NCBI RefSeq assembly: GCF_002803155.1
Contig: NZ_NNBP01000040.1
Span: 1-64,000 of the forward strand
Reading direction: 5' to 3'
Length of the DNA: 64,000 nt
DNA from: Streptomyces sp. CB02959
GTDB lineage: Bacteria; Actinomycetota; Actinomycetes; Streptomycetales; Streptomycetaceae
This document shows, in pieces, positions 7,792-15,676 of the stretch. Numbering within the stretch: position 1 is the stretch's first letter; every line of letters starts with the position of its first letter. Position numbers and translations under genes: made by a program. Below the pieces are notes generated by a model. That model was given only the letters and a program-made list of their open reading frames with translations. It was not told the origin of the DNA and did not search any database.

Positions 7792-9057
7792 TCAGCTCCC
7801 CTCGTCGTCCAGCGTCCGCAGCACCAGACCGGTCGCCGGCTTCGGGCCGAACGAGGTGGACTTGCGGGGCATCGTCACGCCCTGCTCGGCGAGTTGACGG
7901 ACCGTCTCCTCCGAGGTGGCGCGCATCAGGACGGCCGTTCCGCCGTGCCGGGCGGCCTGCGCCACCGCCGCCGCGGTGTGGTGCAGGTAGCCGATGTCCG
8001 ACGGGTGGTCGGGGATCCGCCAGACCTCGTCCAGCAGGACGGAGTGCAGCACCGTCGCGTCCAACCGCCGCCATGCCTCGGGCCGGTCGGTGCGGATCGC
8101 CCGGTCCAGCAGCGCGGGGTCGGGCCGGTCCAGCAGGTGGAAGGAGTCCGGGCCGCCGGACAGTACGAAGGCGTTGCCCGGGGTCTCGGCCAGTGCCTCC
8201 AGCGCGGCGGTCGGCTCGCCCGGCAGCCGGCGGACCCGGAACGCGCCGGCCAGGTCCGCCAGCGCCTTGGCCGGCGGCAGATGGGGCAGCACCCGGTGGA
8301 TGGCCCGGACCTGGAGCGGATAGCGGGCGGTGTCGACCAGCAGCACCAGCCCGGACGCCCAGGGGGAGTCCGGTCCGGCGTCCGGCCGCTGGTCGTGGAG
8401 CCGCTGGTAGGTCGCCCAGCGGTGGTGGCCGTCGGCGATCAGGGCCCGGCGGTGGGCCAGGTCCGCGTCCACGGCGGCCAGCTCCGCCGGGTCGGTGACC
8501 GCCCACAGGCGGTGCGCGAAGCCGTCCTCGGTGGTGGTGGCGAGCAGCGGGGCGCGCAGGACGGTGCGCTCGATGACCGCGGTGGCGCCGTTCTCGGTGT
8601 TCTGGCCGCGGTACGACAGCAGCAGCGGTTCGAAGTTGGCGGCGGCGGCTCCCATCAGGGCGGCCCGGTCCGCGACCACCTCCGGGATGACGTCCTCGTG
8701 CGGCAGTACCGGGCCGTCCAGCCGGAGCGCGCCGATCAGGCCGCGCTGGAGGACGTCGCCGCCGCGCTGCTCGTAGACGTACAGCGCGGGCTCCGGATCC
8801 GGGGTGAGGACGCCCTCCGCGCGCCAGCGCCGCAGGGTCTCGGCGGCCTGGTGGTGGCGGGTGGCCGGGTCCACGGCGTGCGGCAGGATCAGCCGGACGA
8901 TGTTGTACGGGTCGGAGGTCTCCAACTCGCGCACCCCGTCCGGGCGGACCACGACGTCGTAGGGCGGGGAGGTGACCGCGGTGAGGCTGCTGACCCGGTC
9001 CGGGGCGTAGCGCAGGCCGCGGAACGGGAGGAGGCGGAGGCCGTCGGAACTGGTCAT
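7792..9057 (-). CDS. DUF1015 family protein
   Basis: The 421-aa product has the features remembered for DUF1015: the N-terminal FRGLRYAPDRV and SPPYDVV segments, the central LIADGHHRWATYQR motif (about 225), and a C-terminal region with DIGYLHHTAAAV. The biochemical role of the family is not established. There is no signal peptide or membrane segment. No Shine-Dalgarno precedes the ATG; a TAGCAT hexamer (9064-9069) six bases upstream suggests a leaderless transcript. The gene diverges from the HAD phosphatase gene and ends just before the desA control region. Confidence 0.88.
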   Translation of the reverse strand: MTSSDGLRLLPFRGLRYAPDRVSSLTAVTSPPYDVVVRPDGVRELETSDPYNIVRLILPHAVDPATRHHQAAETLRRWRAEGVLTPDPEPALYVYEQRGGDVLQRGLIGALRLDGPVLPHEDVIPEVVADRAALMGAAAANFEPLLLSYRGQNTENGATAVIERTVLRAPLLATTTEDGFAHRLWAVTDPAELAAVDADLAHRRALIADGHHRWATYQRLHDQRPDAGPDSPWASGLVLLVDTARYPLQVRAIHRVLPHLPPAKALADLAGAFRVRRLPGEPTAALEALAETPGNAFVLSGGPDSFHLLDRPDPALLDRAIRTDRPEAWRRLDATVLHSVLLDEVWRIPDHPSDIGYLHHTAAAVAQAARHGGTAVLMRATSEETVRQLAEQGVTMPRKSTSFGPKPATGLVLRTLDDEGS

Positions 9058-9063
9058 TGAAGA

Positions 9064-9069
9064 ATGCTA
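9064..9069 (-). promoter_or_regulatory. Candidate -10 element of a leaderless DUF1015 transcript
   Basis: The minus strand reads TAGCAT six bases before the ATG, which would place the transcription start on or next to the initiation codon. No convincing -35 hexamer was found. Confidence 0.35.
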
Positions 9070-9234
9070 TGCCTGTACGGGGTGCGGGATGATCGGGGGA
9101 GCGGCCGGGAATCGGCCGGAAATATCGGTGGCCGTTCGGCGGCGGACGGGCCGACCCGGTGGGACCGGGCGCGGTCCCTCCCGGCGGGCGGGCGGACCTT
9201 CCGTACGGCACCGAGGAGCGAGGAGCGGGACGGC

Positions 9235-10284
9235 ATGGAGGAGCAGATCGCCGAGCGGGCGGGCGGGAGCGAGCGGCACGGGCCCGACGGGTGCCGACGC
9301 GCGCTGAGTGAGGCGTACGACACGGCGCTGCTGGATCTGGACGGGGTGGTCTACGCCGGCGGACGGGCCATCGGGCATGCCGTGGAGTCGCTGACCGCGG
9401 CGCGTGAGGGCGGCATGCACCTCGCGTACGTGACCAACAACGCGGCCCGGACCCCGCAGGCGGTCGCCGACCAGCTGTCCGGTTTCGGTCTTCCCACGAC
9501 GGCACAGGACGTGATCACCTCGGCGCAGGCCGTGGCCCGGCTGATCTCCGAGCAGGTGCCGGCCGGGTCCCGGGTGCTGGCCATCGGGGGCGACGGGCTG
9601 CGGGTGGCGCTGCGCGAGCGCGGGCTGGTGCCGGTGGCGTCGGCGGACGACGACCCGGCGGCGGTGGTCCAGGGCTACGACCCGACGCTGGACTGGGGGC
9701 GGTTGGCCGAGGCCGCGTACGCGGTGCAGCGCGGGGTGCCGTGGTTCGCGTCCAACACTGACCTGACCATCCCCAAGGAGCGCGGGATCGCGCCGGGCAA
9801 CGGCGCCCTGGTGGAGGTGGTGCGGATCGCCGCCGGCGGGGCGCCGCAGGTCGCCGGGAAGCCGCAGCCGCCGATGCACCGGGAGACGGTGCTGCGGACC
9901 GGTGCACGGCGGCCGCTGGTGGTCGGGGACCGGCTCGACACCGACATCGAGGGCGCGTGGAACGGCGGGGTGGACTCCCTCCTGGTGCTCACCGGCGTCA
10001 CCACCCCGGCCGCCCTGCTGGCCGCGCCGCCCGAGCACCGCCCGACGTACGTGGACGCGGACCTGCGCGGGCTGCTGCGGCCGCAGCCGGAGGTGGCCGC
10101 GGACGGTACCGGCTTCGGCTGCGGCGGCTGGCGGGCCGAGGCGGCCGGGGACGAACTGGTCCTGGACGGCGTGGGGGAGCCGCTGGACGGGCTGCGGGCG
10201 CTGTGCGCGGCGGCCTGGACCGCGGCGGGCGCCGGGAGTTGCCCGGCGGACGCGGCCAAGGCGCTGCGCCGACTCGGTATGTGA
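9235..10284 (+). CDS. HAD-IIA family sugar/nucleotide phosphatase (NagD-like)
   Basis: The 349-aa product is a subfamily IIA haloacid-dehalogenase hydrolase. The nucleophile motif LLDLDGVVYAGG (about 32-43), the threonine motif YVTNNAARTP, and the late VGDRLDTDIEGAWNGG motif that holds Mg2+ are all visible, with the C2-type cap between motifs II and III. Members dephosphorylate small phosphometabolites such as nucleotides or phosphoglycolate; the substrate here cannot be read. The ATG was chosen because of the purine-rich GAGGAGCGAGGAGC just upstream. About 65 residues after the last HAD motif form an extra C-terminal tail. Its end faces the siderophore-interacting protein gene. Confidence 0.9.
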   Translation: MEEQIAERAGGSERHGPDGCRRALSEAYDTALLDLDGVVYAGGRAIGHAVESLTAAREGGMHLAYVTNNAARTPQAVADQLSGFGLPTTAQDVITSAQAVARLISEQVPAGSRVLAIGGDGLRVALRERGLVPVASADDDPAAVVQGYDPTLDWGRLAEAAYAVQRGVPWFASNTDLTIPKERGIAPGNGALVEVVRIAAGGAPQVAGKPQPPMHRETVLRTGARRPLVVGDRLDTDIEGAWNGGVDSLLVLTGVTTPAALLAAPPEHRPTYVDADLRGLLRPQPEVAADGTGFGCGGWRAEAAGDELVLDGVGEPLDGLRALCAAAWTAAGAGSCPADAAKALRRLGM

Positions 10285-10373
10285 CGAGACGTCAGGAGAA
10301 GGTGCGGGGACGGCGGGCGGTCGCTGCCGCGTGGAGCGGCGGGGCCGCACGCCGCGGCGGTGGGCGGGGCGGC

Positions 10374-11261
10374 TCACTCCCGGCCGGCGGCGGCCGCCGC
10401 CGCGGTCAGCTCCGCGATCAGGTCCTCCTCGGTGGCGCCGCGCCGCCAGTAGCCGGTGAACTTGACCGCGCGGCGGTCGAAGCCGCGCTCCCCGACGAGG
10501 TGGCGGCGGACCGCCTTGACGGAGCCGGCCTCGCCGGCGATCCAGGCGTACGGGGTGCCGGCGGGGAGGCCGGCGGCGCGCAGCGCGTCCAGGACGGGGG
10601 TGCCGTGGCCGGCCGCCGCGGGGTCCCGGACCAGCCAGTCGACCTCGGCGTCGGCGAAGGTCGGCAGCGGCTGCCGGTCGCCCTCGTGCCCGACCTCGAT
10701 CCACACCTTGGCCACGGTGCCCGGGGAGAGCCAGGCCAGGATTCCGGCGATGGCGGGGAGGGCGGTCTCGTCGCCGGTGAGCAGGATCCAGTCGGTGCCG
10801 GGCGGTGGCCGGAAGTCCACCCCGCCGTTGTCCTCGACGGCCGGGGCGAGGACGGTGAGCCGGTCGCCCGGCCGGGCCCGGACCGCCCAGCGGCTGGCCG
10901 GGCCTCCGCTCGGCGCAGCCGGGTCGTCGGCCCCGTGCAGCGCGAAGTCGACGTCGAACTCGCACGGGTCGGGGCGCTGTTCGCGGATCGTGTAGGAGCG
11001 CATCACCGGGCGCTCGGCCGGGTCCTGGGCCCGCCAGGCGGTGTACCAGCCGTCCCCGGTGTCCTCGAAGACCGGTGCGGTCTGGTGGGGCTGCGGGAGG
11101 AACAGTTTGAAGCGCTGGTCCCGGCCGCCGGACGCCAGCTCGTCCAGCCGTTCACCGGTGAAGGTGATCCGGACCATGGACGGGCCGAGCCGCCGGGTGC
11201 GGACGACCTGGACGTCGAAGAAGCGGAACGGCGCGGTGGTGGGGGCGGCGGTCGCGGTCAT
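10374..11261 (-). CDS. Siderophore-interacting protein (FAD/NAD(P)H ferric-siderophore reductase)
   Basis: The 295-aa product is a SIP/ViuB-type flavoprotein that reduces ferric siderophores in the cytosol. It has the FAD-binding RSYTIRE motif (about 95-101), the SIP-type WILLTGDETALPAI block (about 167-180) and the C-terminal KFTGYWRRG motif. A purine-rich AAGGAT lies upstream of the ATG. It follows a small ORF by about 70 bp on the same strand, and both lie downstream of an iron box at 11662-11680. Iron-repressed expression is therefore likely. This could be the reductive release step for imported desferrioxamine complexes. Confidence 0.9.
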   Translation of the reverse strand: MTATAAPTTAPFRFFDVQVVRTRRLGPSMVRITFTGERLDELASGGRDQRFKLFLPQPHQTAPVFEDTGDGWYTAWRAQDPAERPVMRSYTIREQRPDPCEFDVDFALHGADDPAAPSGGPASRWAVRARPGDRLTVLAPAVEDNGGVDFRPPPGTDWILLTGDETALPAIAGILAWLSPGTVAKVWIEVGHEGDRQPLPTFADAEVDWLVRDPAAAGHGTPVLDALRAAGLPAGTPYAWIAGEAGSVKAVRRHLVGERGFDRRAVKFTGYWRRGATEEDLIAELTAAAAAAGRE

Positions 11262-11330
11262 GGGGGATCCTTCCGGGTCGGTACGGCTGGTGGGCGTCCG
11301 GGCCGGCGGCGGGGACGGCCCGGCGGTGCG

Positions 11331-11573
11331 TCAGGTGACCTTCTTCGCGTGCTCGATGGCCCGGGCGGGCGGTTCCACGAGCGGTGCGGCGCCGGCGGAG
11401 GAGAAGCGCGGCTCGTCGGACCAGGGGGCGGTGAACGCCCCGGTCCGGCGCGGAGTTCGGGGTTGGGAGACCGTCTGCCCGCGGTCGTCGGTGCAGGACC
11501 GCGGGCCGCCCTTGCCGCGGCCCGCGGTCGGGATGCCGCGTCGGGACGGCGATACGCTTCGGAGGGTCCGCAT
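11331..11573 (-). CDS. Small Arg/Pro/Ser-rich hypothetical protein
   Basis: An 80-aa frame lies between the iron box and the SIP gene on the same strand. Third codon positions are overwhelmingly G or C, as in real genes of this genome. The product begins MRTLRSVSPSRRG and ends with EHAKKVT; no family was recognised. There is no clear membrane segment. The Shine-Dalgarno is weak. It could be a genuine leader gene of an iron-regulated operon or a chance frame in a GC-rich leader. Confidence 0.45.
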   Translation of the reverse strand: MRTLRSVSPSRRGIPTAGRGKGGPRSCTDDRGQTVSQPRTPRRTGAFTAPWSDEPRFSSAGAAPLVEPPARAIEHAKKVT

Positions 11574-11661
11574 GGGTGTGGTGCTTCTCTCTGGAGGCGG
11601 CGGGCCTTCAACGGGCAGGCTGGACACGTCGAACCGGGAGAGCCGGTAGATCGACTGCTTG

Positions 11662-11680
11662 TGAGGGTAGGCTAACCTAA
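11662..11680. promoter_or_regulatory. Second iron box, between SIP operon and FecCD pseudogene
   Basis: The plus strand reads TGAGGGTAGGCTAACCTAA and the complementary strand TTAGGTTAGCCTACCCTCA, a good match to the actinomycete iron box. It is placed between genes on opposite strands: 88 bp from the small minus-strand ORF and 5 bp from the GTG of the plus-strand permease remnant. One site could serve both directions. Confidence 0.85.
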
Positions 11681-11685
11681 CTGCC

Positions 11686-12127
11686 GTGTTGGTAGACAGT
11701 CCCCTCGTCGGCGCACCCCTCGGTGCGGCGACGACCCCCACCGCACCGGGGCGGCGGCCCGCCGCCCGTGCCGCAGGGTGGGGCGCGTCCGCCGTCCTCC
11801 CCGCCGCCCTCGGCGCCGAGCAGACCGCCCTCGACCAGGTCTGGCACGGGGTCTTCCCTCACACCGGCTCCGACACCGGCGCCGCCGTCCGCGACGGCCG
11901 GCCGCCGCGCACCCTCCTGGGACCGCCGGCCGGCGCCACCCTCGGCCTCGCCGGCACCGCCGTGCGGGGGCCGACCCGCAACCCGCTCGCCGGCCCCGGC
12001 GTCCTCGGCATCGGCGCCCCGGCCGCGGTGGTCACCGCCCTCACCTTCGGCCGGCGTACCGACCGGCGTCCTCGGCGGCTACCTGCTGCGGCCGCCGGTC
12101 ACCGGGCGGACGGCGGGACGCGTGTGA
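11686..12127 (+). pseudogene. Decayed FecCD-type iron-siderophore ABC permease
   Basis: A frame from GTG 11686 carries the N-terminal part of a FecCD permease: ALDQVWHGVF, then RPPRTLLGPPAGATLGLAG, and the family signature TRNPLAGPGVLGIGAPAA. These resemble intact permeases (usual forms LRLPRTLL and TRNPLADPGLLGINAGAA) but with substitutions such as two prolines in the second helix. After about residue 125 the homology stops. A short piece reading GVPTGVLGGYLL, in another frame (about 12052-12090), resembles the usual C-terminal end of the family. A full-length permease has about 340 residues, so a large internal deletion plus a frameshift is inferred. It sits directly upstream of an intact ATPase gene. 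Confidence 0.75.
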
Positions 12128-12215
12128 ACGAGCGGCCGGGCACCCCCCACCGCGCTCCCCGGCACCCCCGGCGACCCCAGCCAACCGACCACCCCACCAC
12201 CCCAGGAGCCCTGCA

Positions 12216-13043
12216 GTGAGCCGTCTCGCGGCCGAGAACGTCACCCTCGCCTACGACCAGCGGACCATCGCCGAGAACCTCTCGGTCACCATCCCCGACC
12301 ACTCCTTCACCGTCATCGTCGGCCCCAACGCCTGCGGCAAGTCCACGCTGCTGCGCGCGCTGTCGCGGATGCTCAAGCCGACCACCGGCGCGGTGCTGCT
12401 CGACGGGCAGAAGATCTCCGCACTGCCGGCCAAGCAGGTCGCCCGGACGCTGGGGCTGCTGCCGCAGTCCTCGGTCGCCCCGGACGGCATCACCGTCGCC
12501 GACCTGGTGGCGCGCGGCCGCTACCCGCACCAGGGACTGCTGCGCCAGTGGTCGGCCGAGGACGAGCGGATCGTGGGGGAGTCGATGACCGCGACGGGGG
12601 TGGCCGAGCTGGCCGACCGGTACGTCGACGAGCTCTCCGGCGGACAGCGGCAGCGGGTCTGGATCGCCATGGCGCTGGCCCAGCAGACGCCGCTGTTCCT
12701 CCTCGACGAGCCGACCACCTTCCTCGACATCCAGCACCAGATCGAGGTCCTGGACCTGTGCGCCGGCCTCCACGAGGAGCAGGGCCGCACCCTGGTCGCG
12801 GTGTTGCACGACCTCAACCAGGCGGCCCGCTACGCCACCCACCTGATCGCCATGAAGGACGGCGAGGTGATCGCCGAGGGCGCGCCGTCGGACATCGTCA
12901 CCGCCGACCTCGTCGGCCGGGTCTTCGGCATCGACTGCCGGATCATCGACGACCCCGAGACCGGCACCCCGCTGGTCGTCCCGGCCGCCCGCCGGCCCCG
13001 GGGGGCCGCCGCCGCGCCGGCGTCGGCTACAGCAGCGCCCTGA
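12216..13043 (+). CDS. FepC-type iron-siderophore ABC transporter ATPase
   Basis: The 275-aa product is a complete ABC ATPase. It has Walker A GPNACGKSTLLRAL (about 36-49), the Q-loop LLPQSSVAPDGITVADLV, the signature LSGGQRQRVWIAMAL, Walker B LFLLDEPTTFLD and the H-loop VLHDLNQAARYATHL. The pattern VARGRYPHQG after the Q-loop is typical of ferric-siderophore importers. The start is GTG at 12216 with AGGAG seven bases upstream. The residues after about 250 are a Pro/Ala-rich tail. The permease gene in front is a pseudogene, so this ATPase must use a permease encoded elsewhere or be idle. The last 17 bp overlap the end of the converging SCP2 gene. Confidence 0.92.
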   Translation: MSRLAAENVTLAYDQRTIAENLSVTIPDHSFTVIVGPNACGKSTLLRALSRMLKPTTGAVLLDGQKISALPAKQVARTLGLLPQSSVAPDGITVADLVARGRYPHQGLLRQWSAEDERIVGESMTATGVAELADRYVDELSGGQRQRVWIAMALAQQTPLFLLDEPTTFLDIQHQIEVLDLCAGLHEEQGRTLVAVLHDLNQAARYATHLIAMKDGEVIAEGAPSDIVTADLVGRVFGIDCRIIDDPETGTPLVVPAARRPRGAAAAPASATAAP

Positions 13044-13374
13044 GCCGCAGCAGATCGCGCAGCCCGGCCTCCAGCTTCACCCGGCCGCTGCCCCACGCCC
13101 GGGCGAAGTTCAGCCGGCCGTCGACCAGCGCGACCAGGTCGTCGCCGGTCATGGCCAGCCGGATCTCGGCCTTGTCCGGCGGTGGCCCGGCGAGGCACGC
13201 CACGTCCCGCAGACCGCCCTCGGCCAGCCGGCCGACGAAGGTGGTGTCGAGGTCGGTGATGCGGCAGCTGACGGAGCGGTCGAGCGCCGTGGCGCTGCGC
13301 ACCTCGCCGTCCGCCGAGGACAGGTTGTGGGCCAGCCGGTCGAGCGCGGCGCGGCACTGGTCGAGAGTTGCCAT
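13027..13374 (-). CDS. SCP2 sterol-binding domain protein
   Basis: The 115-aa product resembles stand-alone SCP-2 lipid-binding domains of actinobacteria, with DTTFVGRLAEGGLRDV and the typical AEIRLAMTGDDLVALVDG followed by NFARAWGSGRVKLEAG. Such domains bind hydrophobic ligands; no specific ligand can be inferred. It has no signal peptide. The start is the ATG encoding MATLDQCRAALD. The gene converges on and overlaps the FepC ATPase gene by 17 bp and diverges from the small gene at 13439. Confidence 0.82.
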   Translation of the reverse strand: MATLDQCRAALDRLAHNLSSADGEVRSATALDRSVSCRITDLDTTFVGRLAEGGLRDVACLAGPPPDKAEIRLAMTGDDLVALVDGRLNFARAWGSGRVKLEAGLRDLLRLRALL

Positions 13375-13438
13375 CGCGCCCGACGATACGCCAGGCCACG
13401 GACGGCCGGGGGTGCCCGGCCGAGGTAGCGTCGGGGGC

Positions 13439-13792
13439 ATGGCAGACCCGATGAACGGCCCGCGGCCGACGCCCCCCGGACCCCCGGGCGCGGCGGCGGC
13501 GACCGGGCCGGGCTCCCCCGATCCGGAGCCGGCGCCCCAGGAGGCCACCGGCGCCGCGGCGCCCGCCGAGCCGGCCGGTCCGCGACCGCTCGGGGTGGTG
13601 GTGACCCCCACCGGCCGGGCCGAGGTCGACGCCGGCCTGCAGCGCCTGGCCGAAGCCGACCACCTCCCGGTGAGCGGCCACCTGGACATGTACGAGGATG
13701 TGCACCGTGGGCTGCGCGACGTGCTGGCCTCCCTCGACCAGCACCCCGGGCCGCCCGCACCGTCCCCGACGCACGACCCTCACGACCAGTAG
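13439..13792 (+). CDS. Small conserved Pro/Ala-rich protein upstream of tlyA
   Basis: The 117-aa product has a disordered Pro/Ala/Gly-rich N-terminal half (residues 1-60). A compact C-terminal part follows, with GRAEVDAGLQRLAEADHL and YEDVHRGLRDVLASLD, predicted as two helices. Streptomyces genomes, as remembered, carry a similar small protein in front of tlyA. Function is unknown. It ends 14 bp before the tlyA start, so the two are probably co-transcribed. Confidence 0.75.
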   Translation: MADPMNGPRPTPPGPPGAAAATGPGSPDPEPAPQEATGAAAPAEPAGPRPLGVVVTPTGRAEVDAGLQRLAEADHLPVSGHLDMYEDVHRGLRDVLASLDQHPGPPAPSPTHDPHDQ

Positions 13793-13806
13793 GAGCTGAA
13801 CCACAG

Positions 13807-14622
13807 GTGGCAGGAGTGGCACGACGCCGTCTCGACGCGGAGCTGGTGCGCCGCAAGCTGGCCCGCTCGCGGGAGCACGCGAGCCAGCTGATCGCCGCGG
13901 GCCGGGTGACCGTCGGCGGGGCGACCGCGACCAAGCCGGCCACCCAGGTGGAGACCAGCGCGGCGGTGGTCGTCCGGGACGACGAGAACGACCCCGACTA
14001 CGTCTCGCGCGGCGGCCACAAGCTCGCCGGCGCGCTCGCCGCCTTCGTCCCGCGCGGCCTGCGCGTCGAGGGCCGCCGGGCGCTGGACGCCGGCGCCTCC
14101 ACCGGCGGCTTCACCGACGTCCTGCTGCGGTCCGGCGCCGGCCACGTGGTCGCCGTCGACGTCGGCTACGGGCAGCTCGCCTGGCAGCTGCAGAGCGACG
14201 AGCGGGTCACCGTCAAGGACCGCACCAACGTCCGCGAGCTGACCCTGGATCAGATCGACGACGTCCCCGTCGACCTCGTCGTCGGCGACCTGTCCTTCAT
14301 CCCGCTGGGCCTGGTGCTGCCCGCGCTGGTCCGCTGCGCGGCGCCCGACGCCGACCTGGTGCTGATGGTCAAGCCGCAGTTCGAGGTCGGCAAGGAGCGG
14401 CTGGGCAGCGGCGGGGTGGTGCGCAGCGCCGCGCTGCGGGCCGAGGCGGTGCGCGGCGTCGCGGACCGCGCGGCCGGGCTGGGGCTGGGCGTCCTCGGCG
14501 TCACCGCGAGCCCGTTGCCGGGACCCTCGGGCAATGTCGAGTACTTTCTGTGGCTGCGCGCCGGGGCGCCTGCACTCGACCCGGCGGATGTCGACCGTGC
14601 AGTGGCGGAGGGGCCCAGTTGA
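13807..14622 (+). CDS. tlyA: TlyA family 16S/23S rRNA 2'-O-methyltransferase
   Basis: The 271-aa product has an N-terminal S4 RNA-binding domain (RRRLDAELVRRKLARSREHA, residues 6-25) and an RrmJ/FtsJ-type SAM methyltransferase domain. LDAGASTGGFTDVLL (about 95-109) is the SAM motif, and DRTNVREL and DLSFIPLG follow. Mycobacterial TlyA methylates 16S C1409 and 23S C1920, which makes ribosomes sensitive to capreomycin-type drugs. The start is GTG with an AGGAG about eleven bases upstream; a second GTG three codons in is an alternative. The stop overlaps the TTG start of the NAD kinase gene. Confidence 0.93.
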   Translation: MAGVARRRLDAELVRRKLARSREHASQLIAAGRVTVGGATATKPATQVETSAAVVVRDDENDPDYVSRGGHKLAGALAAFVPRGLRVEGRRALDAGASTGGFTDVLLRSGAGHVVAVDVGYGQLAWQLQSDERVTVKDRTNVRELTLDQIDDVPVDLVVGDLSFIPLGLVLPALVRCAAPDADLVLMVKPQFEVGKERLGSGGVVRSAALRAEAVRGVADRAAGLGLGVLGVTASPLPGPSGNVEYFLWLRAGAPALDPADVDRAVAEGPS

Positions 14623-15560
14623 CCACTACCCAGGCAGTTGAAGGCAGCGCGGCACAGGACACCGGCCGCGCCGGGCGGACCGTGTTCCTGCTCGCGCACA
14701 CCGGCCGCCCGGCGGCCATCCGCAGTGCCGAGCTCGTGGTCCAGGGGCTGCTGCGCAGCGGGATCGGGGTGCGGGTACTGGACGAGGAGGCCGCGGACCT
14801 GCCGCTGCCCGACTCCGTCGAACGCGTCGCGACCGAACCGTGCGCGGCCGAGGGCTGCGAACTCCTCGTCGTCCTCGGCGGGGACGGCACGCTGCTGCGC
14901 GGCGCGGACTTCGCCCGCACGTCCGGGGTGCCGATGCTGGGCGTCAACCTCGGCCGGGTCGGCTTCCTCGCCGAGGCCGAGCGGGACGACCTCGACAAGG
15001 TCGTCGACCGGGTCGTCACCCGCTCCTACGAGGTCGAGGAGCGGATGACCCTCGACGTCCTGGTCCGCAACAACGGCGCCGTGGTGCACACCGACTGGGC
15101 GCTCAACGAGGCGTCCGTGGAGAAGGCCGCCCGCGAGCGGATGCTGGAAGTGGTCACCGAGGTCGACGGCCGGCCGGTCTCCCGCTTCGGCGGCGACGGG
15201 GTGGTCTGCGCGACCCCGACCGGCTCGACCGCGTACGCCTTCTCGGCCGGCGGCCCGGTCGTCTGGCCGGAGGTCGAGGCGCTGCTGATGGTCCCGATCA
15301 GCGCCCACGCCCTGTTCGCCAAGCCGCTGGTCACCTCGCCGCGGTCGGTGCTGGCCGTCGAGGTCCAGCCCAAGACCCCGCACGGGGTGCTGTGGTGCGA
15401 CGGCCGGCGCACCGTCGAACTCCCCGCCGGCGCCCGCGTCGAGGTCCGCCGCGGCGCCGTCCCGGTCCGCCTGGCCCGACTGCACCACGCCTCCTTCACC
15501 GACCGCCTGGTGGCCAAGTTCGCCCTCCCGGTGGCCGGCTGGCGCGGCGCGCCCCACTAG
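14619..15560 (+). CDS. nadK: NAD kinase
   Basis: The 313-aa product is an ATP-NAD kinase that makes NADP. It has the GGDGT motif (VVLGGDGTLLRGA, about 86-98), the NE/D region DWALNEASVEKAARER, and the TPTGSTAYAFSAGGPVV block of the active site. The start is TTG at 14619, inside the tlyA stop (TTGA overlap), with GGAGGGG about six bases upstream. No better ATG or GTG start lies near. This coupling of an rRNA methylase gene and NAD kinase next to recN is common in actinobacteria. It ends before a hairpin shared with the S41 peptidase gene. Confidence 0.93.
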   Translation: MTTTQAVEGSAAQDTGRAGRTVFLLAHTGRPAAIRSAELVVQGLLRSGIGVRVLDEEAADLPLPDSVERVATEPCAAEGCELLVVLGGDGTLLRGADFARTSGVPMLGVNLGRVGFLAEAERDDLDKVVDRVVTRSYEVEERMTLDVLVRNNGAVVHTDWALNEASVEKAARERMLEVVTEVDGRPVSRFGGDGVVCATPTGSTAYAFSAGGPVVWPEVEALLMVPISAHALFAKPLVTSPRSVLAVEVQPKTPHGVLWCDGRRTVELPAGARVEVRRGAVPVRLARLHHASFTDRLVAKFALPVAGWRGAPH

Positions 15561-15624
15561 GGCGTGCCGGGCGCCGAACGGCAGGCGGGACTTCCCGGAC
15601 CCGGCCCGGCACGACGGCGCGGCG

Positions 15625-15660
15625 GGTGCCGGACCGGACGACGCCGCCCGGTCCGGCACC
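15625..15660. terminator. Hairpin between converging NAD kinase and S41 peptidase genes
   Basis: A perfect 13-bp GC-rich stem (15625-15637 with 15648-15660) with a 10-nt loop sits between two converging stops. There is no T-run, which is common for Streptomyces terminators. Confidence 0.6.
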
Positions 15661-15676
15661 GCCGCCCGGTCCCCGG

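Noticed and set aside
9064..9234. N-terminal extension of the HAD phosphatase from ATG 9064
   Set aside because: The extra 57 residues are Arg/Gly-rich and overlap the divergent promoter; the ATG at 9235 has a clear purine-rich ribosome site and leads directly into the HAD fold.
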